This document shows, one piece after another, positions 1 to 5,018 of a DNA stretch of 5,018 bases (position 1 is the first letter of the stretch; every line of letters starts with the position of its first letter). Location of the stretch: positions 1 through 5,018 of the forward strand of contig JAUWRE010000099.1 in the NCBI GenBank assembly GCA_030610725.1. The letters are read 5' to 3'. The notes below the pieces were generated by a model. The model searched no databases. It saw only the letters and a program-made list of their open reading frames with translations, and was not told the DNA's origin. Source of the stretch: Candidatus Aerophobota bacterium (GTDB taxonomy: Bacteria > Aerophobota > Aerophobia > Aerophobales > AE-B3A). A program made the position numbers and the translations under genes.

Positions 1-2
1 GA

Positions 3-629
3 AAAGAAGCAGACTGTGTTAATACTCCTTTCGGTTCTTTACCTATCCTGGAAGGAAAGAAAGCAAAGCGATATTTTGAGCTTTATCAATTTGCTGACGC
101 ATTCGCTAAACAGAAAAGAGAGTTGGTAGCAAAGGAACTATTTGGGGATTGTCAATTAATATCTAACGAAACTCATCAGGGACTTTTGAATTATAATGAG
201 ATTTTATTGGGAGCCCATTATATAAATGGTAAAAGCAAATTATATCCTTTAACTCTCAGAGCAGACCTACCGGCATACTTACTAAAGGGACGTAAAAATC
301 TTAGACCGGAAAGTATCGAAAGTCTAGGATTTGGCAAGAGAGCGAGGAAGCTGGGAGTATATCAAAGATTAAGGCAGGCTAACCTCATTCCTCACGGAGG
401 AGGATATACCTTTCCTCAGCTCTTAAGCGTAGAAGAGGTTTATGAAATTGGGGGAAAACGATACTTTAAGGCAGATGCAGCTAATGATCGGGGTAAACAG
501 ATCATTTTTGATGTTCGGGATATTCCTTTCATATATAGGGGAAGGGAAGTAGCTTTGAGACTATTAGAATTGGAGCTGGGAGAAATAGCAGCCAAGTTTA
601 TTCCCCTTTATGTAATTAAAGTCTATTAA
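3..629 (+). CDS. 5'-truncated gene, possible divergent RtcB-like protein (C-terminal part)
   Basis: The frame is open from the window edge, so the true start lies upstream; a TTG at 123 is only an internal codon. 208 residues are visible. I do not recognise the protein with certainty. Its layout recalls the C-terminal half of RtcB RNA ligases: a Tyr-Phe...Ala...Ala...Lys-Arg helix (residues 24-40, like RtcB's YF..A...A..NR), a conserved-looking ETHQG (56-60, where RtcB has a metal-binding His), PHGGG (130-134, like the HGAG motif that carries the guanylated His), then DIPFIY (173-178) and an ending VIKVY where RtcB ends in VVKG. The usual RKGA and the Arg after HGAG are missing, so ligase activity is doubtful. 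No signal peptide or membrane segment is seen in the visible part. The stop codon lies inside the left arm of the inverted repeat that follows. The family link is inference by eye; a different, unnamed family is quite possible. Confidence 0.85.
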   Translation, partial: KEADCVNTPFGSLPILEGKKAKRYFELYQFADAFAKQKRELVAKELFGDCQLISNETHQGLLNYNEILLGAHYINGKSKLYPLTLRADLPAYLLKGRKNLRPESIESLGFGKRARKLGVYQRLRQANLIPHGGGYTFPQLLSVEEVYEIGGKRYFKADAANDRGKQIIFDVRDIPFIYRGREVALRLLELELGEIAAKFIPLYVIKVY

Positions 630-736
630 ATAGGGACAGCGACCATTTTTTAGCCTGCCATATGGTATATAATAGGCAAAGCTTTTTATTTTGCAAGAGT
701 AATTCAATGGAAAAAATGGTCGCTGTCCCTATTTAA
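626..736. repeat. Perfect 26-bp inverted repeat element (REP/MITE-like)
   Basis: The arms at 626-651 and 711-736 are perfect reverse complements over 26 bp and enclose a 59-nt centre (652-710). The core of the left arm reads TAGGGACAGCGACCATTTTT. The first mismatches lie directly outside and inside the arms, so the ends are sharp. The centre holds only weak secondary pairing (GCCT 653-656 with AGGC 674-677, and the palindrome CCATATGG 658-665) and no gene. Sequences of the GGGACAG(C/G)-ACC type are, as I recall, spread between genes in many bacterial genomes and are often linked to REP-associated Y1 transposases; none is encoded here. As RNA it would form a very stable long hairpin. The left arm supplies the TAA stop of the preceding gene. 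Confidence 0.85.
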
Positions 737-751
737 AGTTTATTTAAAGTT
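730..751. repeat. Tandem 11-bp direct repeat, possible UP element
   Basis: TATTTAAAGTT occurs twice back to back (730-740 and 741-751). The first copy begins inside the right arm of the inverted repeat. The AT-rich block ends 7 nt before the -35 box, about -63 to -42 relative to the predicted start of transcription. That is where a promoter UP element would bind the RNA polymerase alpha subunits. The repeat is seen directly; the UP role is inferred. Confidence 0.6.
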
Positions 752-758
752 GCTTCTA

Positions 759-786
759 TTGACATTTTTTGTTGATAGGCTATACT
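759..786 (+). promoter_or_regulatory. Sigma-70-type promoter of the proS-nusA-infB operon
   Basis: A perfect -35 box TTGACA (759-764) is separated by 16 nt from TATACT (781-786), a 5-of-6 match to the -10 consensus. Transcription should start near A793. This is the only good promoter I see before proS. The genes downstream are joined without gaps, so it probably drives the whole operon. Confidence 0.8.
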
Positions 787-808
787 GTAAACAGGAAAGC
801 ATTCCTCA

Positions 809-862
809 ATGGCTTTTATGCCAGAGCCCCAAAGGGCTCTTATTTTTTTATTAAGGGGTTAA
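809..862 (+). CDS. Candidate leader peptide MAFMPEPQRALIFLLRG
   Basis: A 17-codon open frame starts at ATG 809 (a second in-frame ATG is at 818) and stops at TAA 860-862, only 4 nt before the proS ATG. It carries two proline codons, CCA (821-823) and CCC (827-829), directly upstream of a prolyl-tRNA synthetase gene. A possible ribosome site AGGAAAG (793-799) lies 9 nt upstream but would be at the very 5' end of the mRNA. The frame runs through the terminator hairpin, and CCC is part of the terminator stem, so the proline codons may be chance. Unlike classical leader peptides, it ends after the terminator rather than before it. Translation of it would open the terminator and might be coupled to proS. 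Confidence 0.22.
   Translation: MAFMPEPQRALIFLLRG
823..849 (+). terminator. Intrinsic terminator inside the proS leader
   Basis: A 7-bp perfect stem AGAGCCC (823-829) / GGGCTCT (834-840) with a CAAA loop is followed by TATTTTTTT (841-849). It lies downstream of the promoter and 17 nt before the proS start codon. It should therefore end a fraction of transcripts as a leader RNA of about 57 nt. It may also stop read-through from the upstream gene. Confidence 0.8.
853..858 (+). promoter_or_regulatory. Ribosome binding site of proS
   Basis: AAGGGG lies 8 nt before the ATG at 867 and directly after the terminator T-tract. It supports this start for ProRS, whose N-terminus also matches the family (MRFSQYLVTTSKEA). 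Confidence 0.7.
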
Positions 863-866
863 ATTA

Positions 867-2564
867 ATGAGATTTTCTCAATATCTAGTTACTACTTCTA
901 AGGAAGCTTCCAGGGAAGCTGAGTGTGTGAGTCACCAGTTGATGCTTCGAGCAGGATTGATAATGAAATTTGCTGCTGGTATTTATTCTTATCTTCCTAT
1001 GGGGTATAGGGTTCTGGCCAGGATTACTTCCATTATAGAAGAAGAAATGGAACGAATCGGAGCGCAGCGATTACTTCTTCCTTTTGTCCAACCAGCCGAG
1101 CTCTGGAAGAAAAGCGGAAGATGGGAGAGTTGGGGAGAGGAACTTGTTCGTTTTAAGGATAGAAAAGGAGCTGACTTTGTGCTTGGTCCTACCCACGAGG
1201 AAGTAATCACTCAATTAATTAAACAGCAAATAAACTCTTATAAAAAGCTTCCGGTCATAGTTTATCAGGTTCAGGCAAAATTTCGAGATGAGCCGCGAGC
1301 ACGGGGCGGAGTAATCAGGGCAAGGGAATTCTTGATGAAAGACGCCTATAGTTTTTGCCAGAGCAAAGAAGAGGCAAAAGTGATTTATGAGAAAATGAAA
1401 GAGGCTTACCAGAGAGTCTTTTCTCGCTGTCTATTGGATTATAGATTAGTAGAGGCTGACACAGGAACTATGGGAGGAGAATTCTCGCATGAGTTCATAA
1501 TTCTGACTAATTCAGGTGAAGATAGAATAGTGGAGTGCGAAAGATGTGGATATGTAGCTAAGCTGGAAAGAGCTGTCTGTATAACAGATGAGGCAGAAAA
1601 GGGTGAAAGGAAGCCAGTGAAGGAGGTATCTACCCCAGGAATTCGGACCATCAAAGAACTTAGCCATTTTCTTGCTTGCCAGGAAAGGAAGACTTTAAAA
1701 ACCATCTTTTATGAGACTGATAAAGGCCTGATAGCAGTTTTAGTCAGAGGCGACCATTATGTAAATGAGGAGAAACTGAGATTGCTTCTTAAGGCAAAGG
1801 AACTAAAACTCGCTTCAGATAACCTGACCAGAAAAGAGATAGGAGCAGAGATAGGATTTGTTGGACCAGTAGGGCTTGACAGAAATAAGCTTGTGGTGGA
1901 TAATACAGTGATGCAAGGAAAGAATTTCGTTACAGGAGCCAATAAGAAGGATGTTCATTTAATAAATGTTAATCCTAATAGGGATTTCGAACCGACTCTC
2001 ACAGGCGATATAAGGTTTCCTGTTTTAGGAGATAGTTGTCCTTTGTGTGGAAATGAGACAAAAATAAAAAGAGCAATTGAATTAGGTCAGATTTTTCACT
2101 TAGGAGAAGGATATAGCTCCAGCTTGGGAGCTACTTTTCTGGACAAAATGGGAAAGGAAAAATACTTCATCATGGGGTGTTACGGTATAGGAGTGAGCAG
2201 ACTTTTAGCAGCAGTTATTGAGCAGAATTATGATAAGGATGGTATTATCTGGCCAAAGGAGATTGCTCCCTTTCAAGCGGTAGTTATAGCCACTTCTCCT
2301 GATACTGCCAGGGCAGCAGAGGGGGCTTATCTTCGTTTAAAAAAAGCAGGAATAGATACATTGTGGGATGACCGGGATGTAAGTGCAGGAACAAAGTTCA
2401 GTGATGCAGATCTTCTAGGTATTCCTTTTAAGGTAATTCTTGGTAATATTTTCCTAAAGGAAGATAAGATAGAGATCAAAACTCGCCGGCGAGGGGAGAA
2501 AGAAAAAGTCGGGAGAAACGGGATTTCCCAGAGAATAAAGGAGCTAGTAAAGGATGCAGAATAG
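867..2564 (+). CDS. proS: Prolyl-tRNA synthetase (bacterial type with editing domain)
   Basis: This cytoplasmic class II synthetase charges tRNA-Pro with proline using ATP. At 565 residues it has the usual length of bacterial ProRS. In order: the N-terminal class II region with LRAGLIMKFAAGIYSYLP (27-44); GPTHEE (107-112); motif 2 FRDEPRARGGVIRAREF (139-155) followed by LMKDAYSF; GEFSHEF (204-210); a Cys pair CERC (224-227); the inserted YbaK-like editing domain (about 235-390); a second Cys pair CPLC (391-394); motif 3 GCYGIGVSR (437-445); and the C-terminal anticodon-binding domain (about 465-565). In the editing domain, Lys278 in TLKTIF and His364 in GANKKDVH match residues that in E. coli ProRS serve removal of mischarged alanine, so editing is probably intact. 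Motif 2 differs slightly from the common FRDExRPRFG form (Pro143, Ala145, Gly147). The gene has its own promoter and leader terminator and overlaps nusA by 11 nt. Confidence 0.97.
   Translation: MRFSQYLVTTSKEASREAECVSHQLMLRAGLIMKFAAGIYSYLPMGYRVLARITSIIEEEMERIGAQRLLLPFVQPAELWKKSGRWESWGEELVRFKDRKGADFVLGPTHEEVITQLIKQQINSYKKLPVIVYQVQAKFRDEPRARGGVIRAREFLMKDAYSFCQSKEEAKVIYEKMKEAYQRVFSRCLLDYRLVEADTGTMGGEFSHEFIILTNSGEDRIVECERCGYVAKLERAVCITDEAEKGERKPVKEVSTPGIRTIKELSHFLACQERKTLKTIFYETDKGLIAVLVRGDHYVNEEKLRLLLKAKELKLASDNLTRKEIGAEIGFVGPVGLDRNKLVVDNTVMQGKNFVTGANKKDVHLINVNPNRDFEPTLTGDIRFPVLGDSCPLCGNETKIKRAIELGQIFHLGEGYSSSLGATFLDKMGKEKYFIMGCYGIGVSRLLAAVIEQNYDKDGIIWPKEIAPFQAVVIATSPDTARAAEGAYLRLKKAGIDTLWDDRDVSAGTKFSDADLLGIPFKVILGNIFLKEDKIEIKTRRRGEKEKVGRNGISQRIKELVKDAE
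2537..2543 (+). promoter_or_regulatory. Ribosome binding site of nusA, inside the end of proS
   Basis: AAAGGAG lies 10 nt before the ATG at 2554, within the last codons of proS. It decides the nusA start and shows that nusA begins before proS ends, which suggests translational coupling. Confidence 0.7.
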
Positions 2565-3807
2565 TGAATTCTTCTTTCTCTTAGAGCGTGTGGGGAGAGA
2601 AAGAGGCCTTTCTTCAGATGCGTTATTAAAAAGTGTTGAGGAGGCTTTAACCTCTGCTTATAAAAAGAAATATAATCAGCCAATAGAAGATTTGAAAGTA
2701 CTTTTGGACGAAAAAAATGAAAGGCTGCAGGTTTTGGTTACTAAAGAGGTGGTGAAAAAAGTATGCAATCCTGGAATAGAGATTTCTTTAAAGGAAGGGA
2801 AGCAAATTGATGAGAAGGTAAAATTGGGAGATAAAATAGAAGTAGAGACAGATCCTCTTCAGTTCAGTAGGATTGCTGCTAGCACAGGTAAGTACGTAAT
2901 GATGCAGCAAATTGTGGAGATGGAAAAAGATCTAATCTACGAGGAATTCAAGAAAAGAGAAGGAGAAATAATTAGTGGGACGGTGCGTTACCGAGCTGAT
3001 CGCTTTATTCTTATTGATCTGGGTAAAACAGAAGGGATTTTTCCTAAGAGAGAGCAGTTGCTTGGTAGAAGGTATAGACAGGGAGAACGGGTAAGAGCTT
3101 ATATTTTACGAGTTACTCGAGAACCTAAAGGTCCTCGCATTATTCTTTCTCAGACCCATCCCGATTTCTTGAGAAGACTCTTCGAGCTGGAGGTGCCAGA
3201 AATAGAAGAAGATATTGTCAAAATCAGGCAGATAAAACGAGAAGCAAGTAGAAGAGCCAAGGTAGTGGTGGAATCTACGGAAGAAAAGGTGGATGCTGTA
3301 GGGGCTTGCGTAGGTTTGCGTGGTTCTCGTATCAAAGCAGTCCTGCGGGAGCTGGAAGATGAGAGAATTGATATAATACGCTATAGTGAAGATACTGCTA
3401 CCTTTATAAAGAATTCCTTGAAACCGGCTGAGGTAGTCGAAGTTAAACTTGATGAAAGCAAAAAGCAAGCAAAGGTTATAGTTATTGACAGCCAACTTTC
3501 TTTGGCTATTGGAAGTAGGGGAGAGAATGTAAAACTGGCGGCAAAGTTAACTGGCTGGCAGATTGACATAAGATCCCTGGGCCAAATAATAGAAGAGACA
3601 ACTTTCTTGAAACATCTGGCCGGAGTAGGAGAGAAAACGTTGATTTCTTTAAGAGAAGCTGGTTTTCTGACCAAAAAAGATATTTTAAGAGGTGGAGTAG
3701 AAGCTTTGTGCAAAGTCAAAGGGATCGGAGCTAAGACAGCGGAAAAAATTCTGGAGGAAACCAGCGGGGCAAACCAAAAACCTGAAGAGCCGGAAGGGAA
3801 GGATTAA
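2554..3807 (+). CDS. nusA: Transcription termination/antitermination factor NusA
   Basis: NusA binds RNA polymerase and nascent RNA and controls pausing, intrinsic termination and antitermination. The 417-residue protein is longer than B. subtilis NusA (about 370) and shorter than E. coli NusA (495). Domains: N-terminal polymerase-binding domain (1 to about 125, including ALLKSVEEALTSAYKKKY); S1 RNA-binding domain (about 131-195, ISGTVRYRADRFILIDLG); KH1 (about 205-275) with VGACVGLRGSRI (239-250); KH2 (about 285-335) with AIGSRGENVKLAAKLTGW (308-325). A C-terminal extension carries two helix-hairpin-helix turns, AGVGEKT (346-352) and KGIGAKTA (379-386), and ends in an acidic tail rich in Glu and Pro. 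The KH1 signature has Ala238 where most NusA proteins have Pro (DPVGACVG). The start at 2554 is supported by AAAGGAG. The stop overlaps the infB start. rimP, which usually precedes nusA, is not next to it here. Confidence 0.97.
   Translation: MQNSEFFFLLERVGRERGLSSDALLKSVEEALTSAYKKKYNQPIEDLKVLLDEKNERLQVLVTKEVVKKVCNPGIEISLKEGKQIDEKVKLGDKIEVETDPLQFSRIAASTGKYVMMQQIVEMEKDLIYEEFKKREGEIISGTVRYRADRFILIDLGKTEGIFPKREQLLGRRYRQGERVRAYILRVTREPKGPRIILSQTHPDFLRRLFELEVPEIEEDIVKIRQIKREASRRAKVVVESTEEKVDAVGACVGLRGSRIKAVLRELEDERIDIIRYSEDTATFIKNSLKPAEVVEVKLDESKKQAKVIVIDSQLSLAIGSRGENVKLAAKLTGWQIDIRSLGQIIEETTFLKHLAGVGEKTLISLREAGFLTKKDILRGGVEALCKVKGIGAKTAEKILEETSGANQKPEEPEGKD
3793..3798 (+). promoter_or_regulatory. 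Ribosome binding site of infB, inside the end of nusA
   Basis: GAAGGG lies 8 nt before the ATG at 3807. A second purine run, AAGGA (3799-3803), is only 3 nt from the ATG and is probably too close. The stop/start overlap TAATG (3805-3809) favours re-initiation by ribosomes ending nusA. Confidence 0.6.
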
Positions 3808-5018
3808 TGCGTATTTATCAGTTGGCCAAAAAGTTGAATCTATCTAATCAGGAGCTTCTGAAGGTTCTTTCTCAGTTGAAGATAAAAGGAAAGACCAGTG
3901 TAAGCGGTCTTTCCGCACAGGAGATTAAGAGGGTAGAAGGAAAGCTGGTAAAGAAGAAACCTTCCCCTAAAGAGAAAGGATTAATGCCACGGGATCCCGT
4001 CGTGACTTTATTGGGTCACGTAGACCATGGGAAAACTTCCCTTTTGGATGCTGTGCGTAAAACTAACGTAGCTGGAGGGGAAGTGGGAGGGATTACTCAA
4101 AAGATTGGAGCCTCAGAGGTGGAATGTAAAGGGAAAAAGATAGTATTTATTGATACTCCCGGCCATGAAGCTTTTACCAATATGCGGGCCCATGGAGCCC
4201 AGGTTACCGATATTGCTGTTTTAGTTGTTGCCGGTGATGATGGAGTTATGCCTCAGACAATAGAAGCCATTAATCATGCCAGAGCGGCTAAAGTGCCTAT
4301 TATGGTGGCTATAAATAAAATAGATAAAGTAGGAACAAAATTGAAAAGAGTCAGGGAGCAGCTAAGCAAATATGATTTAGTGCCAGAAAAATGGGGAGGC
4401 GAGACCATATTTGTGGAGGTTTCCGCTTTGAAGGGTCAAGGGTTAGATGAATTCCTGGAAATGATACTTTTAGAGGCAGAAATGCTGGAATTAAAGGTAG
4501 AGCCAGAGGGAGATTTCCAGGGGGTAGTTATAGAAGGTGAATTAGATAGACAAAGGGGTCCCTGTATTACTCTCCTTGTTCAGAAGGGAACCTTAGAGAT
4601 AGGTGATATATTGGTGGGAGGTTCCACTTACGGAAGGGTAAGGACTCTTATTAATTGGAAAGGAAAGACAGTTAAGAAAGCAGGGCCATCTATGCCAGTA
4701 AGAGTTTCAGGGCTTTCTGATGTGAGTATGCCTGGAGATACCTTCAGGAAGGTAAAGAATGAGAAGGAGGCTCGGCAAATAGCAGAGTCAATCAAAGAAA
4801 AAGAACGAGAGAAGGGCTTAATAAAGAGAGATATATTTACTTTAGAGAGTCTGTCCCAGCCGCAAGAAGAACAAAAGACTATGAATATCATTGTCAAAGT
4901 AGATACTCAGGGCTCCTTAAGAGCCATTTCAGACACAATAAAGAATTTGGAAAACGAGGAAGTAAAGATAGACATCCTTCACGCAGGAGTGGGCGAAGTG
5001 CAAAAATCCGATATTCTT
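3807..5018 (+). CDS. infB: Translation initiation factor IF2, 3'-truncated, very short N-terminus
   Basis: IF2 is the GTPase that brings fMet-tRNA to the 30S subunit and promotes joining with 50S. The window holds 404 codons and ends in frame inside domain III. In order: a small IF2_N-like domain (1 to about 47, [20 protein letters not shown]); a short basic linker (48-60); and the G domain with G1 GHVDHGKT (70-77), G2 GGITQKIGA (94-102), G3 DTPGHEAF (116-123, with the catalytic-type His120), G4 NKID (160-163) and G5 SALKG (196-200). Then come domain II (about 228-310, [18 protein letters not shown]), a charged helical linker (about 311-348) and the start of domain III (from about 351, [10 protein letters not shown]). 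Lys99 replaces the His usual in GGITQHIGA. The G domain begins near residue 62, whereas E. coli and B. subtilis IF2 carry hundreds of residues before it. The rest of the gene, including the fMet-tRNA-binding domain, lies beyond the window. Confidence 0.96.
   Translation, partial: MRIYQLAKKLNLSNQELLKVLSQLKIKGKTSVSGLSAQEIKRVEGKLVKKKPSPKEKGLMPRDPVVTLLGHVDHGKTSLLDAVRKTNVAGGEVGGITQKIGASEVECKGKKIVFIDTPGHEAFTNMRAHGAQVTDIAVLVVAGDDGVMPQTIEAINHARAAKVPIMVAINKIDKVGTKLKRVREQLSKYDLVPEKWGGETIFVEVSALKGQGLDEFLEMILLEAEMLELKVEPEGDFQGVVIEGELDRQRGPCITLLVQKGTLEIGDILVGGSTYGRVRTLINWKGKTVKKAGPSMPVRVSGLSDVSMPGDTFRKVKNEKEARQIAESIKEKEREKGLIKRDIFTLESLSQPQEEQKTMNIIVKVDTQGSLRAISDTIKNLENEEVKIDILHAGVGEVQKSDIL

Larger units (their letters stand above)
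793..866 (+). promoter_or_regulatory. Predicted attenuator leader of proS
   Basis: The short untranslated leader contains four segments that can pair in competing ways: segment 1 GAAAGC (795-800), segment 2 GGCTTTT (811-817), segment 3 AGAGCCC (823-829) and segment 4 GGGCTCT (834-840). Segments 3 and 4 form an intrinsic terminator. Segments 2 and 3 can form a 6-bp hairpin (811-816 with 823-828, one G-U pair) that would block it. Segments 1 and 2 can pair over 6 bp (one G-U) and would free segment 3 again. A small hairpin TGGC/GCCA (810-813 with 820-823) is another alternative. This is the layout of a transcription attenuator, but the competing stems are short. No T-box sequence or large aptamer is present. 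Confidence 0.5.

Noticed and set aside
123..125. TTG at 123 as the start of the first gene
   Set aside because: The same frame is open without a stop back to the window edge, and the 40 residues before it look like ordinary protein continuing the same domain.
668..673. TATAAT inside the centre of the inverted repeat as a promoter
   Set aside because: There is no acceptable -35 box at 16-18 nt upstream and no TGn extension; AT-rich sequence produces such matches by chance.
626..736. The inverted repeat as a simple rho-independent terminator
   Set aside because: The 59-nt centre is too long for a terminator loop, and the right arm is followed by TTTAAAG rather than a T-tract on either strand.
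787..866. T-box riboswitch controlling proS
   Set aside because: The leader is only about 70 nt, too short for a T-box, and the conserved AGGGTGG-type T-box sequence is absent.
3106..3495. Long open frame on the - strand (129 codons) opposite nusA, and other antisense frames opposite proS, nusA and infB
   Set aside because: Each lies fully or almost fully opposite a well-supported gene, has no recognisable domain or ribosome site, and its composition follows from the codons of the + strand gene.
1..5018. CRISPR array, tRNA or rRNA genes, toxin-antitoxin or phage genes
   Set aside because: No regularly spaced repeats, no cloverleaf or rRNA segments and no such protein families are visible; nearly all sequence is explained by the four main genes and the 630-866 intergenic region.

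Overview
The window comes from a bacterial chromosome and reads almost entirely on the + strand. Base composition is moderately AT-rich (about 40% GC, estimated by eye). Arginine is mostly AGA/AGG and the coding strand is rich in purines. This codon style fits thermophiles, deep-branching bacteria and many uncultured candidate phyla, but I cannot name the organism. All main genes are bacterial in type: ProRS with an inserted editing domain, NusA, and IF2.

Layout. (1) Positions 3-629 hold the 3' part of a gene whose start lies outside the window. It resembles the C-terminal half of the RtcB RNA-ligase family only in a degenerate way, so its function is open. (2) Positions 626-736 hold a perfect 26-bp inverted repeat around a 59-nt centre. 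It looks like a small non-autonomous mobile or REP-like element, and its left arm contains the stop codon of the first gene. (3) Positions 730-866 are a compact control region: an AT-rich tandem repeat, a strong sigma-70-type promoter (TTGACA, 16 nt, TATACT), a short leader with mutually exclusive hairpins, and a clear intrinsic terminator only 17 nt before the next start codon. A 17-codon open frame with two proline codons runs through the terminator. (4) Positions 867-5018 hold a tightly packed operon of proS (prolyl-tRNA synthetase), nusA (transcription elongation/termination factor) and infB (initiation factor IF2, cut off by the window end). proS and nusA overlap by 11 nt; nusA and infB overlap by 1 nt (TAATG).

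How it fits together. The operon couples tRNA charging, transcription elongation/termination and translation initiation. proS sits near nusA-infB in some Firmicutes as well, but here polC, rimP and the small ylxR/ylxQ-type genes usually found in between are absent. A promoter followed by a terminator upstream of an operon encoding both ProRS and NusA suggests transcription attenuation, either sensing prolyl-tRNA supply or as feedback by NusA. That is inference from the sequence.

I did not find a clearly new multi-gene system. The points most worth a second look are the four-segment leader/terminator, the inverted-repeat element, the RtcB-like remnant, and the unusually short N-terminus of IF2.
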